Of a DNA stretch of 64,000 nt, positions 49,490-57,585 are shown piece by piece (position 1 is the stretch's first letter; each line of letters starts with the position of its first letter). The stretch is taken from assembly GCF_004569505.1 (NCBI RefSeq), contig NZ_SPPK01000003.1:186001-250000 (forward strand). Reading direction: 5' to 3'. Position numbers and translations under genes: made by a program. A model generated the notes under the pieces. The model had not been told where the DNA came from. It did no database searches and worked only from the letters and a program-made list of their open reading frames with translations. Source of the DNA: Dysgonomonas mossii. GTDB taxonomy: Bacteria; Bacteroidota; Bacteroidia; Bacteroidales; Dysgonomonadaceae.

Positions 49490-49497
49490 TATATTTG
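49490..49497 (+). promoter_or_regulatory. Candidate -7 element of the small secreted protein gene
   Basis: TATATTTG lies 21 bases before ATG 49519, so the gene likely has its own promoter. Confidence 0.45.
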
Positions 49498-49518
49498 TGT
49501 TTATTAGGAGTATGATTA

Positions 49519-49854
49519 ATGGCAGGAATTAGAAAAATATTATTCATTGCGTTGTTTGCAGGGCTCTCTTTATCAGCCAATTCGGCTAGGGTAGGGTTTC
49601 CTTCAGACCCATTTCGTACTGCCGGTGAACAGCAAGATAATACGATGACTTTGGAGGTTGTGATCAATGGTATCTCTAAAGTTACAATGGAAAATATTCC
49701 AACGACCGGCTATCTTGAAGTTTATAGTATATTGGGTGTAAAGGTAAGAAGCATAAACCTTAGGACATATCTGGGTGTGTGCAATATCGAACTTCCTAAA
49801 GGTATATATATATTAAAAGCCGGAAAGGTCGCCCAAAAAGTAATAGTGAAATAA
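49519..49854 (+). CDS. Minimal secreted protein consisting of a type IX secretion C-terminal-like domain
   Basis: A 111-residue protein with a signal peptide (about 1-22, ending ANSA), a short linker (about 23-48) and a C-terminal region resembling the type IX secretion sorting domain: GYLEVYSILGVKVRSINL, then LPKGIYILKAGKVAQKVIVK. In the known system this domain sits at the end of much larger cargo proteins; here nothing larger precedes it. The start is fixed because an ATG six bases upstream reads into a stop. It has its own promoter and terminator. It may be a free-standing decoy, a small cargo or a remnant. Confidence 0.75.
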   Translation: MAGIRKILFIALFAGLSLSANSARVGFPSDPFRTAGEQQDNTMTLEVVINGISKVTMENIPTTGYLEVYSILGVKVRSINLRTYLGVCNIELPKGIYILKAGKVAQKVIVK

Positions 49855-49885
49855 GTTTTGGCTTATTATATTTATTTAGTGAAGG

Positions 49886-49911
49886 CAGTAAGATTTCTTA
49901 CTGTTTTTTTT
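49886..49911 (+). terminator. Intrinsic terminator of the small secreted protein gene
   Basis: CAGTAAGA pairs with TCTTACTG, followed by eight T residues. It could also stop readthrough toward the converging gene. Confidence 0.8.
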
Positions 49912-49914
49912 ATT

Positions 49915-50589
49915 TTAATAAAATGACAAATAGGGTGTTAGCCTTTTTATGTCAGCTTCTGTAAACTCTTCGAGTAAAGACAATCGGTCCAAAGATTCTA
50001 TTTTGCCTTTTCGTTCTCGTATATCTATAATGATTTTGGCTCGTTTGTATTTGATATATGGGTGTTTATTCAATTCTTCAAAAGAGGCTGTGTTGACTTT
50101 TATCTTTTTAGTATTGGGCGTGATTTTCAGATATGGTATGATTTTGTTAAATAGATCATCATCCATCCCCCATACTTCCTTCAACTGATTCAAGTTGTTG
50201 TATCCACCCAGTAGATTGCGGTATTTTACTATCCTGTTGGAAAAAGCACTCCCTATGCCGGGTATCTTCTTTAGATCAGTAGTGTCGGAACTATTTATCT
50301 CTATTGTTTCACCGGTTTTTAACTTCTCCTGATGAGCGTATTCAGTGTAATGTGTGCTGTCTTTCTGTATATGATTTTCTTGTGGATAGGAGTTTGTTGA
50401 ATCCCTGTCTTTTAGTTTTTCTATAAATGCTTCAAATTCTCTTTCTGATTCGGGACAGATGGTTTTATCATTCTCTTTCTGAATGGAAACGAGAATGTAT
50501 ATTCCACCAGAGATAACGATAAGGATTAGTAATAATATGATTGCTATCCTATCTCCTTTATGGATGTATAAATAATCCTTCCAACTCAT
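49915..50589 (-). CDS. ComEA-like helix-hairpin-helix protein with membrane anchor
   Basis: A 224-residue protein with one N-terminal membrane helix (about 15-33) and a C-terminal region with two to three helix-hairpin-helix motifs: LKKIPGIGSAFSNRIVKYRN, VNTASFEELNKHPYIKYKRA and a third, weaker copy near the end. It resembles ComEA, which binds incoming DNA during natural competence, but Bacteroidota have several such proteins of unknown role. It begins 3 bases after the MarC gene stop and is probably co-transcribed with it. Confidence 0.85.
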   Translation of the reverse strand: MSWKDYLYIHKGDRIAIILLLILIVISGGIYILVSIQKENDKTICPESEREFEAFIEKLKDRDSTNSYPQENHIQKDSTHYTEYAHQEKLKTGETIEINSSDTTDLKKIPGIGSAFSNRIVKYRNLLGGYNNLNQLKEVWGMDDDLFNKIIPYLKITPNTKKIKVNTASFEELNKHPYIKYKRAKIIIDIRERKGKIESLDRLSLLEEFTEADIKRLTPYLSFY

Positions 50590-50592
50590 GTA

Positions 50593-51192
50593 TTATCTAC
50601 CGCTGAGGCTTTCTATCAGGGTATTTATGTTTGAGGTAAACAGGCTTACTGATATTGCCATTACGATGACTCCAAAGAATTTACGCAGCACATATACTCC
50701 TCCTAATCCCAGCAGCTTTTCTACTACTTTCAGATACCTAAGTACAAGAAATACAATTATCATGTTAAGAAATAAGGCAATAATTATATTCGATACATCA
50801 TAATCTGCACGCATGGATAGCAGTACAGTAAACGTTCCCGGACCGGCTATTAAAGGAAACACAATCGGAACAAGAGTCTTTGATCCTCCCGGTGCATCAT
50901 TCTTGAATATTTCGACCCCAAATATCATTTCTATCGAGATGATAAATATGACCAATGCTCCTGCAACGGCAAAGGATGAAACTTCTACATTGAACATGTT
51001 GAGCACCCATTTGCCCACAAATAAGAAAGCTGTCATTATTATAAAAGAATAGATTGCAGCTTGCAGCGGGTTTATGTCTCTGCCTTCTCCTTTGAACCCA
51101 AGAAATATAGGAATTGATCCGGATACATCGATTAGTACGAAAAGCACAACGAATGCGCTCAGTATTTGTGTTATGTCAATATTAAAGTCCAT
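50593..51192 (-). CDS. MarC-family inner membrane protein
   Basis: A 199-residue membrane protein with six hydrophobic helices. MarC motifs include VLFVLIDVSGSIPIFLGF, PIVFPLIAGPGTFTVLLS and VLRKFFGVIVMAISVSLF. I start it at MDFNIDITQILSAF (ATG at 51192) rather than an in-frame Met nine codons upstream, since the family begins there and the upstream residues are polar. The role of the family is unknown. The ComEA-like gene follows 3 bases later. Confidence 0.9.
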   Translation of the reverse strand: MDFNIDITQILSAFVVLFVLIDVSGSIPIFLGFKGEGRDINPLQAAIYSFIIMTAFLFVGKWVLNMFNVEVSSFAVAGALVIFIISIEMIFGVEIFKNDAPGGSKTLVPIVFPLIAGPGTFTVLLSMRADYDVSNIIIALFLNMIIVFLVLRYLKVVEKLLGLGGVYVLRKFFGVIVMAISVSLFTSNINTLIESLSGR

Positions 51193-51226
51193 AGTATTTG
51201 CTTTTTTAGGATTACACAAAGGTAAA

Positions 51227-51234
51227 TAATTTTT
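51227..51234 (-). promoter_or_regulatory. Candidate -7 element of the marC-comEA unit
   Basis: Minus-strand TACCTTTG lies 34 bases before the chosen start at 51192. An RNA starting just after it would begin near 51220, which also favours the shorter protein. Confidence 0.45.
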
Positions 51235-51313
51235 GATGCATCAAAAAAGTTAAAGAGAAAATAGTATGCAGGCTAAATATGTTTTATAATAAGTGATTAA
51301 TAAAAAACTTTTG

Positions 51314-51321
51314 TAAGTTTG
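51314..51321 (+). promoter_or_regulatory. Candidate -7 element of nadE
   Basis: TAAGTTTG matches TAnnTTTG and lies 18 bases before ATG 51340. No matching -33 element was seen. Confidence 0.35.
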
Positions 51322-51339
51322 TAAAAATATAATATTTGT

Positions 51340-53328
51340 ATGAATAACCACGGATTTGTAAGGGTGGCAGCAGCTTCTCCGGCTTTGAAGGTTGCAGACT
51401 GCGATTACAACACTGACGAAATCATAAAACTCATAAATAAGGCTGAAGAAGATAACATTTCGGCAATAGTTTTTCCTGAACTATCCATTACGGCATATAC
51501 TTGCGGAGACCTCTTTCTACAAAGTTTGTTGCTTGAAGAAGCCTTGAAATCGCTCAATCGTATCTGTGATGCTACGGGTAATCTGTCTATTGTGGCGTTG
51601 GTCGGTTTGCCTATTGCTGTATCCAATCGACTTTATAATATGGCGGTAGTAGTTAGTGGCGGACGAGTTATGGGTGCTGTTCCTAAAACGTTTTTGCCCA
51701 ACTACAATGAGTTTTACGAAAAACGATGGTTTTCATCATCCGAAGAATTAAAAGAAAAAACAATTACCTTATGTAACCGTTCTGTTCCTGTGGGAGTTGA
51801 TCTTGTTTTTAAAACGGAATTGTTTAATTTCTCAATTGATGTTTGTGAAGATTTATGGACTCCGATACCGCCATCAAGTATTTCTTGTCTCAATGGCGCA
51901 GAGGTGGTTTTTAATCTTTCGGCGAGTAACGAAACTACAGGTAAACATCTTTATAGAAAATCTCTCGTTAGCCAACAATCGGCACGTTGCATTTCCGGAT
52001 ATGTATATGCTGCCTCGGGTAACGGGGAGTCTACTACCGATATAATTTTTGCCGGGAGTAGTATGATTGCAGAGAATGGTTCGATTTTGACTGAAGGAGA
52101 ACGTTTCTCTTTTGATAGTAAAGTTACTGTTGCAGATATAGATATTGATCGGTTACGCATTGATCGGTTGAAGAACAAATCATTTTCCTTGTCCGAATAT
52201 ACAGCTATAAAAGGTATTGAGTTTAGAGACGTTTTTGTGTCTAAAAACCTTATATCAAAATCTATTTCAGATAAATTGGGTAAGGATAAAAAAGCGGACA
52301 TAAAAAAATACGCACTCAGGCGATTTGTATCTCCTACACCTTTTGTCCCAACAAATGATGGGACGTTGAATGAACGTTGCGACGAAATATTCTCAATACA
52401 AGTTAGCGGCCTAGCCAAAAGGATGCTGCATACCTCTATTCAAAAGGCAGTAATTGGTGTTTCGGGCGGTCTTGATTCTACATTGGCATTGCTTGTTTTA
52501 GCTAAGACATTTGACAAACTGAATATATCCCGAGAGAATATAATCGGTATCACAATGCCGGGCTTTGGTACTACCGATCGTACTTATACGAATGCAATTA
52601 AGTTGATGCAGTCGTTAGGAACAACTATTAAAGAAATATCTATAAAAGATGCCGTAATTCAGCATTTCAAGGATATTGAACATGATGTAAATACCCATGA
52701 CATAACTTACGAAAACTCTCAGGCTCGCGAGCGAACCCAAATCCTGATGGATTATGCGAATAAAGTAAATGGGCTTGTGATAGGAACGGGAGACCTCTCG
52801 GAATTGGCATTAGGTTGGTGCACCTATAACGGAGATCATATGTCGATGTATGCAGTGAATACCGGCATTCCGAAGACACTTGTTCGCACCCTAGTAGGAT
52901 GGATTGCTGATACACATATGGATGAGTCGTCTAAAGCTATACTTCTTGATGTAATGGATACACCTGTTAGTCCCGAACTGCTTCCTATGGATGAAAACGG
53001 AGAGATCTTGCAAAAGACAGAAGATGTGGTAGGGCCATATATCTTGCATGACTTCTTTTTATATTACGTGTTGAGATTTGGGTTTCCTCCTTCAAAAATA
53101 TATTTTCTAGCTAAGCATGCCTTTGCAGAGCAATATACTAATCAGGAGATATTGAAATGGCTTAGAACCTTCTTTTGGCGGTTTTTCTCTCAGCAGTTTA
53201 AGCGTTCGTGTCTGCCTGATGGGCCGAAGGTAGGGTCAGTAAACTTGTCTCCACGGGGTGACTGGCGGATGCCAAGTGATGCCTCTGTAGCTTTGTGGAT
53301 AAAGGAATTAGAAACGTTACAACCATAG
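51340..53328 (+). CDS. nadE: NAD+ synthase (glutamine-hydrolysing)
   Basis: Last step of NAD biosynthesis, using glutamine as nitrogen donor. The 662-residue protein joins an N-terminal nitrilase-like glutaminase domain (Glu46 in FPELSITAYT, catalytic Cys in DVCEDLW) to a C-terminal synthetase domain with the P-loop GVSGGLDSTLALLVL and GTGDLSELALGWCTYNGDHM. The large size is normal for this two-domain form. It is a single gene. The 229 bases after it show no gene. Confidence 0.96.
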   Translation: MNNHGFVRVAAASPALKVADCDYNTDEIIKLINKAEEDNISAIVFPELSITAYTCGDLFLQSLLLEEALKSLNRICDATGNLSIVALVGLPIAVSNRLYNMAVVVSGGRVMGAVPKTFLPNYNEFYEKRWFSSSEELKEKTITLCNRSVPVGVDLVFKTELFNFSIDVCEDLWTPIPPSSISCLNGAEVVFNLSASNETTGKHLYRKSLVSQQSARCISGYVYAASGNGESTTDIIFAGSSMIAENGSILTEGERFSFDSKVTVADIDIDRLRIDRLKNKSFSLSEYTAIKGIEFRDVFVSKNLISKSISDKLGKDKKADIKKYALRRFVSPTPFVPTNDGTLNERCDEIFSIQVSGLAKRMLHTSIQKAVIGVSGGLDSTLALLVLAKTFDKLNISRENIIGITMPGFGTTDRTYTNAIKLMQSLGTTIKEISIKDAVIQHFKDIEHDVNTHDITYENSQARERTQILMDYANKVNGLVIGTGDLSELALGWCTYNGDHMSMYAVNTGIPKTLVRTLVGWIADTHMDESSKAILLDVMDTPVSPELLPMDENGEILQKTEDVVGPYILHDFFLYYVLRFGFPPSKIYFLAKHAFAEQYTNQEILKWLRTFFWRFFSQQFKRSCLPDGPKVGSVNLSPRGDWRMPSDASVALWIKELETLQP

Positions 53329-53557
53329 TTTATTATATTTAAAGACAACTTTTACTTTACAAAAAGATATTTATATTATTTGAATTATTGAAAAGGTTAA
53401 TATGAACTTTTTCATATAATGGAAGATTCATAATCATACAACAAGTACACATTTGGTAAAGCTGAGAATGTAGATATAAAATTACAGTATATTTAATCCT
53501 TAGTACCTAAACACCTCTCGATCTTTGTGAACGAAACTTTATAATCAGAAAAACTAT

Positions 53558-54241
53558 ATGACTACAACAAGACTTTTTTCAACGATCTTTCTATTGCTTT
53601 ATTTTACTTCTTTGTTTGCTCAGGATGAACCCCCTTTCCGATTTGGAATAAGAGGTGGAGGTAATTTATATAGTGGAGTACTAAGTGTCGCTCCGGAAAT
53701 CAGCAAAAAATTACATGCCGGTTATCAGATTGCATTGACCGCTGAATATGAGTTTAGAGACAACGTTTATCTGCAAACAGAAGTCGGCCTTACAACAAAG
53801 GGCGTAGTATACAAAGGTTCCGAAGTTTTGGAAGGGGGAGTAAGGCAGTGGACGCAAAACTTCACACTCAGATATGTAGAGGTGCCTTTTTTAATTGCTT
53901 ATAAACCTGAAATAGAGGAAAATATTAGTCTGTATTTTCATGGCGGACCTTATTTCGCCTACGGCATAGGAGGTAAAACAAGGCTAAAGATAACTCATAA
54001 GCAAGCCGAAGGTGAAGATGTTGATACTAGCCAAGATTCATTTGGAGAAAATGGATTTAAAAAATTAGATATTGGCATAAGGTTTGGTTCAGGACTTGAA
54101 TTTGAGAAATATACTATAGGATTTGATTTTGAATATGGTCTCACAAATATTAGTCGTAAAGACACTAAATTGAGCTCTCTTCTCAATGATAGAGGATTTA
54201 AAAATAAGGGAGTATGTTTATCGTTAGGGTATAAATTCTAA
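53558..54241 (+). CDS. Outer-membrane beta-barrel protein (PorT-like porin family)
   Basis: A 227-residue protein with signal peptide (about 1-21, ending LFAQ) and a barrel pattern: FRFGIRGGGNLYSG, YEFRDNVYLQTEVGLTTKG, RYVEVPFLIAYKP, LYFHGGPYFAYGIGGKTR and a C-terminal LSLGYKF. It is a paralogue of the protein at 38115-38774; the FHGGPYFAYGIGGKT and FHAGPFMAYGIGGKT motifs correspond closely. No neighbour hints at its role. Confidence 0.85.
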   Translation: MTTTRLFSTIFLLLYFTSLFAQDEPPFRFGIRGGGNLYSGVLSVAPEISKKLHAGYQIALTAEYEFRDNVYLQTEVGLTTKGVVYKGSEVLEGGVRQWTQNFTLRYVEVPFLIAYKPEIEENISLYFHGGPYFAYGIGGKTRLKITHKQAEGEDVDTSQDSFGENGFKKLDIGIRFGSGLEFEKYTIGFDFEYGLTNISRKDTKLSSLLNDRGFKNKGVCLSLGYKF

Positions 54242-54337
54242 AAAAGAAGTGTAAAGAATATAAATTTGAAAGAAGAAAAAACGATAAATTGAAATTATAT
54301 TAATTCTTACAAAAAGTCTCTTATTCTTTCTTTTGCC

Positions 54338-54369
54338 ATTGTTTTTTTAACATAGTTCTATTACCTTTG
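54338..54369 (+). promoter_or_regulatory. Candidate promoter of purC
   Basis: -33 ATTG (54338-54341, one mismatch), a 20-base spacer and -7 TACCTTTG (54362-54369). It implies a leader of about 150 bases before purC. Confidence 0.5.
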
Positions 54370-54375
54370 GAGAGA

Positions 54376-54523
54376 GTAATCCGGATTTTGTTTATCGTTG
54401 ATAAACAAATGGATAAAGATATTCTAATGAAAAGATAAGAATATAAAGAAATAAATATACTTAGGAAAATGAACGGCTTTGGCGTTTATATGTTATAAAC
54501 ATGGAAATTAAAAATTAAATCAA
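54376..54523 (+). promoter_or_regulatory. Long purC leader with two hairpins and a possible nine-residue upstream reading frame
   Basis: Two perfect 7-bp hairpins are present: GTTTATC-GTT-GATAAAC (54390-54406) and GTTTATA-TGT-TATAAAC (54484-54500). A short frame, ATG 54469 to stop 54498, encodes MNGFGVYML and has AGGA close upstream. The second hairpin overlaps its end. This could control purC translation or simply be chance in AT-rich sequence. No known riboswitch is recognised. Confidence 0.4.
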
Positions 54524-55474
54524 ATGAAGAGTACTCTAGTTAATACCAATTTCCATTTTAATGGGCAAACAAATGTCTATCATGGAAAAGTAAGGGATGT
54601 ATATTCTGTAGGTAACGACCTATTAGTGATGATTGCAACAGACCGTATTTCGGCTTTTGATGTTGTGTTACCAAAAGGTATCCCATACAAAGGACAAGTG
54701 CTGAATCAAATTGCTGCCAAATTTCTGGATGCTACAGCCGATATTGTTCCTAACTGGAAATTGGCAACACCTGACCCTATGGTAACAACAGGGTTGCGTT
54801 GCGAGCCGTACAAAGTAGAAATGGTAATTCGTGGTTATCTCACCGGTAGCGCTTGGCGTGAATATAAAGCAGGAGCAAGAACTCTTTGTGGAGTGTCACT
54901 TCCTGAGGGGATGAAAGAGAATCAAAAATTTCCTACCCCGATCATTACTCCTACAACAAAGGCAGATGAAGGCCATGATGAAAATATATCTAAAGAAGAG
55001 ATAATTGCACAAGGATTAGTAAGTAGAGAAGAATACGAGCAACTTGAAAAATATACTTACGCACTCTTCCAACGCGGTACAGAAATGGCTGCGCAAAAAA
55101 AACTGATTCTTGTAGATACAAAATATGAATTCGGTAAAAAAGATGGAAAGATTTACTTGATAGATGAAATTCATACACCAGACTCTTCTCGCTATTTTTA
55201 CGCTGATACTTATCAAGATCTGTTTGAAAAGGGAGAAGAACAACGACAACTATCTAAAGAATTTGTTCGCAAATGGTTAATGGATAACGGATTCCAAGGT
55301 AAAGAAGGACAGACTGTTCCGGAGATGACAGAGGAATATTGCAATAGTGTATCGGAACGTTATATCGAACTATACGAGAAGATAGTTGGAGAACCGTTTA
55401 TAAAAGCCGATGTAAGCAATGTTTCGGAACGTATCGAAGAAAACATTAGCAGATATCTAAAAAAGAGAGGATAG
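54524..55474 (+). CDS. purC: Phosphoribosylaminoimidazole-succinocarboxamide (SAICAR) synthase
   Basis: A step of purine biosynthesis joining aspartate to CAIR. The 316-residue protein carries [58 protein letters not shown] and [20 protein letters not shown]. It is the longer, roughly 300-residue form of the family. A zeta-toxin-like kinase gene begins 6 bases later, then menG, so the three may share a transcript. Confidence 0.95.
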   Translation: MKSTLVNTNFHFNGQTNVYHGKVRDVYSVGNDLLVMIATDRISAFDVVLPKGIPYKGQVLNQIAAKFLDATADIVPNWKLATPDPMVTTGLRCEPYKVEMVIRGYLTGSAWREYKAGARTLCGVSLPEGMKENQKFPTPIITPTTKADEGHDENISKEEIIAQGLVSREEYEQLEKYTYALFQRGTEMAAQKKLILVDTKYEFGKKDGKIYLIDEIHTPDSSRYFYADTYQDLFEKGEEQRQLSKEFVRKWLMDNGFQGKEGQTVPEMTEEYCNSVSERYIELYEKIVGEPFIKADVSNVSERIEENISRYLKKRG

Positions 55475-55480
55475 AAACGG

Positions 55481-56047
55481 ATGCCAAATCTCTATATTAT
55501 AGCTGGCTGTAATGGTGCGGGAAAAACAACCGCATCATACGCCATGTTTCCTGAAATGCTCGATTGTAAAGAGTTTATCAACGCCGATGAAATAGCCAAA
55601 GGATTGTCTCCATTTCAGCCGGAGAAAGTCGCTATTGAAGCCGGTCGTATCATGCTTATGCGCATGAACGAAATGATGCGTCTTCAGGAAGACTTTGCTA
55701 TAGAGACAACATTGGCGACCAAGTCGTACGTCAACTTTATCAGACGCGCGCAAGCCGAGGGTTATTTTGTAACACTTATATATTTTTGGCTCGAATCGCC
55801 AGAATTAGCGATAAAAAGAGTAGAGCAGCGCGTGCGTTTTGGAGGGCATCATGTTCCTGATGATGTTGTGGTAAGACGTTACTTTGCAGGAATGCGAAAC
55901 TTATTTTCGCTATTTATTCCTATCTCTGATTATTGGCTTTTGGTTGATAACTCAACCGATCCATTCAGAATTATTGCAGAGGGGAACAGAACTAAAATAC
56001 AGGAAATTCAAGATGAAGATACTTTCTTCTATCTCAAGAATGCTTGA
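55481..56047 (+). CDS. Zeta-toxin-family P-loop kinase (COG4185 type), orphan
   Basis: A 188-residue P-loop protein. Walker A is AGCNGAGKTTAS (about 8-19), followed by EFINADEIAKGLSPFQPEKV, FAIETTLATKSYVNFIRRA and RVRFGGHHVPDDVVVRRY, the pattern of the chromosomal zeta-like ATPases. True zeta toxins phosphorylate UDP-N-acetylglucosamine and are paired with an epsilon antitoxin; no such small partner is seen beside this gene. It sits between two housekeeping genes, 6 bases after purC. The role may be metabolic or regulatory instead of toxic. Confidence 0.85.
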   Translation: MPNLYIIAGCNGAGKTTASYAMFPEMLDCKEFINADEIAKGLSPFQPEKVAIEAGRIMLMRMNEMMRLQEDFAIETTLATKSYVNFIRRAQAEGYFVTLIYFWLESPELAIKRVEQRVRFGGHHVPDDVVVRRYFAGMRNLFSLFIPISDYWLLVDNSTDPFRIIAEGNRTKIQEIQDEDTFFYLKNA

Positions 56048-56089
56048 TCTTCAACTGAAGTCTACTTCAATTATATTCCATAAAAGATA

Positions 56090-56827
56090 ATGAGCTATAA
56101 AGCCGAAAAAGTAGTGCCTTATTCCTCTACTGAGAATAAGGGAGCACAGGTAGAACGGATGTTCGACTCCATCGCGGAAAACTATGATACCCTAAACCAT
56201 ACAATGTCGATGGGCATAGATATAGGCTGGCGTAAGAAGGGCTTGTCTATGCTTAAAAAGAATAACCCTCAACATATACTGGATATTGCTACCGGTACAG
56301 GAGACCTTGCCATACAGGCTTATGATATATTATCACCTCAGCATATTCTCGGAATCGACATATCTGAAGGCATGATGAATGTTGGGCGTCAAAAAGTAGC
56401 GAAAGCGGGGTTATCTGATAAAATAAGTTTCGAGAAGCAAGACTGTATGGCTTTGAGTATTGAAGATAATTCGTTTGATGCGGCAATTGTAGCTTTTGGT
56501 GTTCGTAACTTCGAAGATTTAGACAAAGGGTTGAAAGAGATTCTACGAGTTCTTAAGCCAGGAGGTCAGTTGATGATTCTAGAACTTAGTACTCCCCAAC
56601 ATTTTCCCATGAAGCAAGCATATTGGTTGTATTCTAGATTATTTATACCTACAGTTGGGCGATTGATCTCAAAAGATAAAACAGCCTACTCTTATTTGCC
56701 AAAATCTATTGAAGCTTTTATTCAGGGAAAAGATATGACAGAGACCCTATTGAAAAATGGTTTCCGAAAAGTAATATACAAGACTTATACGCTTGGTGTT
56801 TGCTCTATGTATCTGGCTGAAAAATAA
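56090..56827 (+). CDS. menG: Demethylmenaquinone methyltransferase (UbiE/MenG)
   Basis: Last step of menaquinone synthesis, methylating the quinone ring with SAM. The 245-residue class I methyltransferase has VERMFDSIAENYDTLNHTMS, the SAM-binding LDIATGTGDLA (Asp65 to Ala74), and FGVRNFEDLDKGLKEILRVL. Menaquinone is the usual quinone of anaerobic Bacteroidota, so MenG is more likely than UbiE. It is 42 bases after the kinase gene and converges with an HD-domain gene. Confidence 0.93.
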   Translation: MSYKAEKVVPYSSTENKGAQVERMFDSIAENYDTLNHTMSMGIDIGWRKKGLSMLKKNNPQHILDIATGTGDLAIQAYDILSPQHILGIDISEGMMNVGRQKVAKAGLSDKISFEKQDCMALSIEDNSFDAAIVAFGVRNFEDLDKGLKEILRVLKPGGQLMILELSTPQHFPMKQAYWLYSRLFIPTVGRLISKDKTAYSYLPKSIEAFIQGKDMTETLLKNGFRKVIYKTYTLGVCSMYLAEK

Positions 56828-56835
56828 TTTCTCTT

Positions 56836-57372
56836 TTATAAAAAGGCAAGACTCCATTCATCAAATATTTTAACGGAGTTTGTACCATGCTTTTCTAGGC
56901 CTTTTCTTATTTTGTCTATTGACTTTTCTACTCCCAGATTTGTCTTTGAATAAAAACAATCGGCAAAACAAATAATTTTCTCCTCAATGCTCATTGGTTG
57001 CATATTGCGGTGGGGTAAAGGCAGGTTCTCTGCTTTTATTTCTTCGAGAGAAATGCCCACGCCTGTATGTCTTTCACAAACCAATGCATGACGGTGATAT
57101 CCTTGGGCATCTAATAACTCACGTCCCAAGTATCCATGACACACATACGGAGCTATTCCATTACACTCGATAGAAGGAGCGTTGGTAAGGAAAATTCCTA
57201 TATCATGAAGCATGGCGGCTTCTTTTATAAATTGAAGATCAGCATTTAATTCTGGGTGCTTCTTTGCGATCTCCAGGGCTTTGTTCATTACCTCTTTGCT
57301 GTGTCTGATCAGTATCTTATATAAATCAGAATCTTTCTTATAATATTTTTCTATAATAGCGATCACGTCCAT
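56836..57372 (-). CDS. HD-domain phosphohydrolase
   Basis: A 178-residue protein with the HD metal motif: His24 (LIRHSKEVMN) and His56-Asp57 (AAMLHDIGIF). A later segment (LVCERHTGVGISLEEI) supplies further ligands. I start it at MDVIAIIEKYYKK (57372), because 27 residues in frame further upstream are not domain-like. The substrate may be a nucleotide or phosphoester. It converges on menG with 8 bases between stops. Confidence 0.85.
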   Translation of the reverse strand: MDVIAIIEKYYKKDSDLYKILIRHSKEVMNKALEIAKKHPELNADLQFIKEAAMLHDIGIFLTNAPSIECNGIAPYVCHGYLGRELLDAQGYHRHALVCERHTGVGISLEEIKAENLPLPHRNMQPMSIEEKIICFADCFYSKTNLGVEKSIDKIRKGLEKHGTNSVKIFDEWSLAFL

Positions 57373-57585
57373 GACATATAAATATTTATTGAGTACGAAT
57401 TGTGTAAATTTGTAACATGTCTTATATTCAATATTAGAAACAGTCAATATCAAAAAAAGTTTTGTAATTTAGTAACAATAAAAATAGCCTCATGTTAATT
57501 GAGGATATATATAAAATGAGATTAGTAAACAAACCTCGAATAGGATTGTTTACATGCTGAGAATAAACAATAAAACAACATAGTT

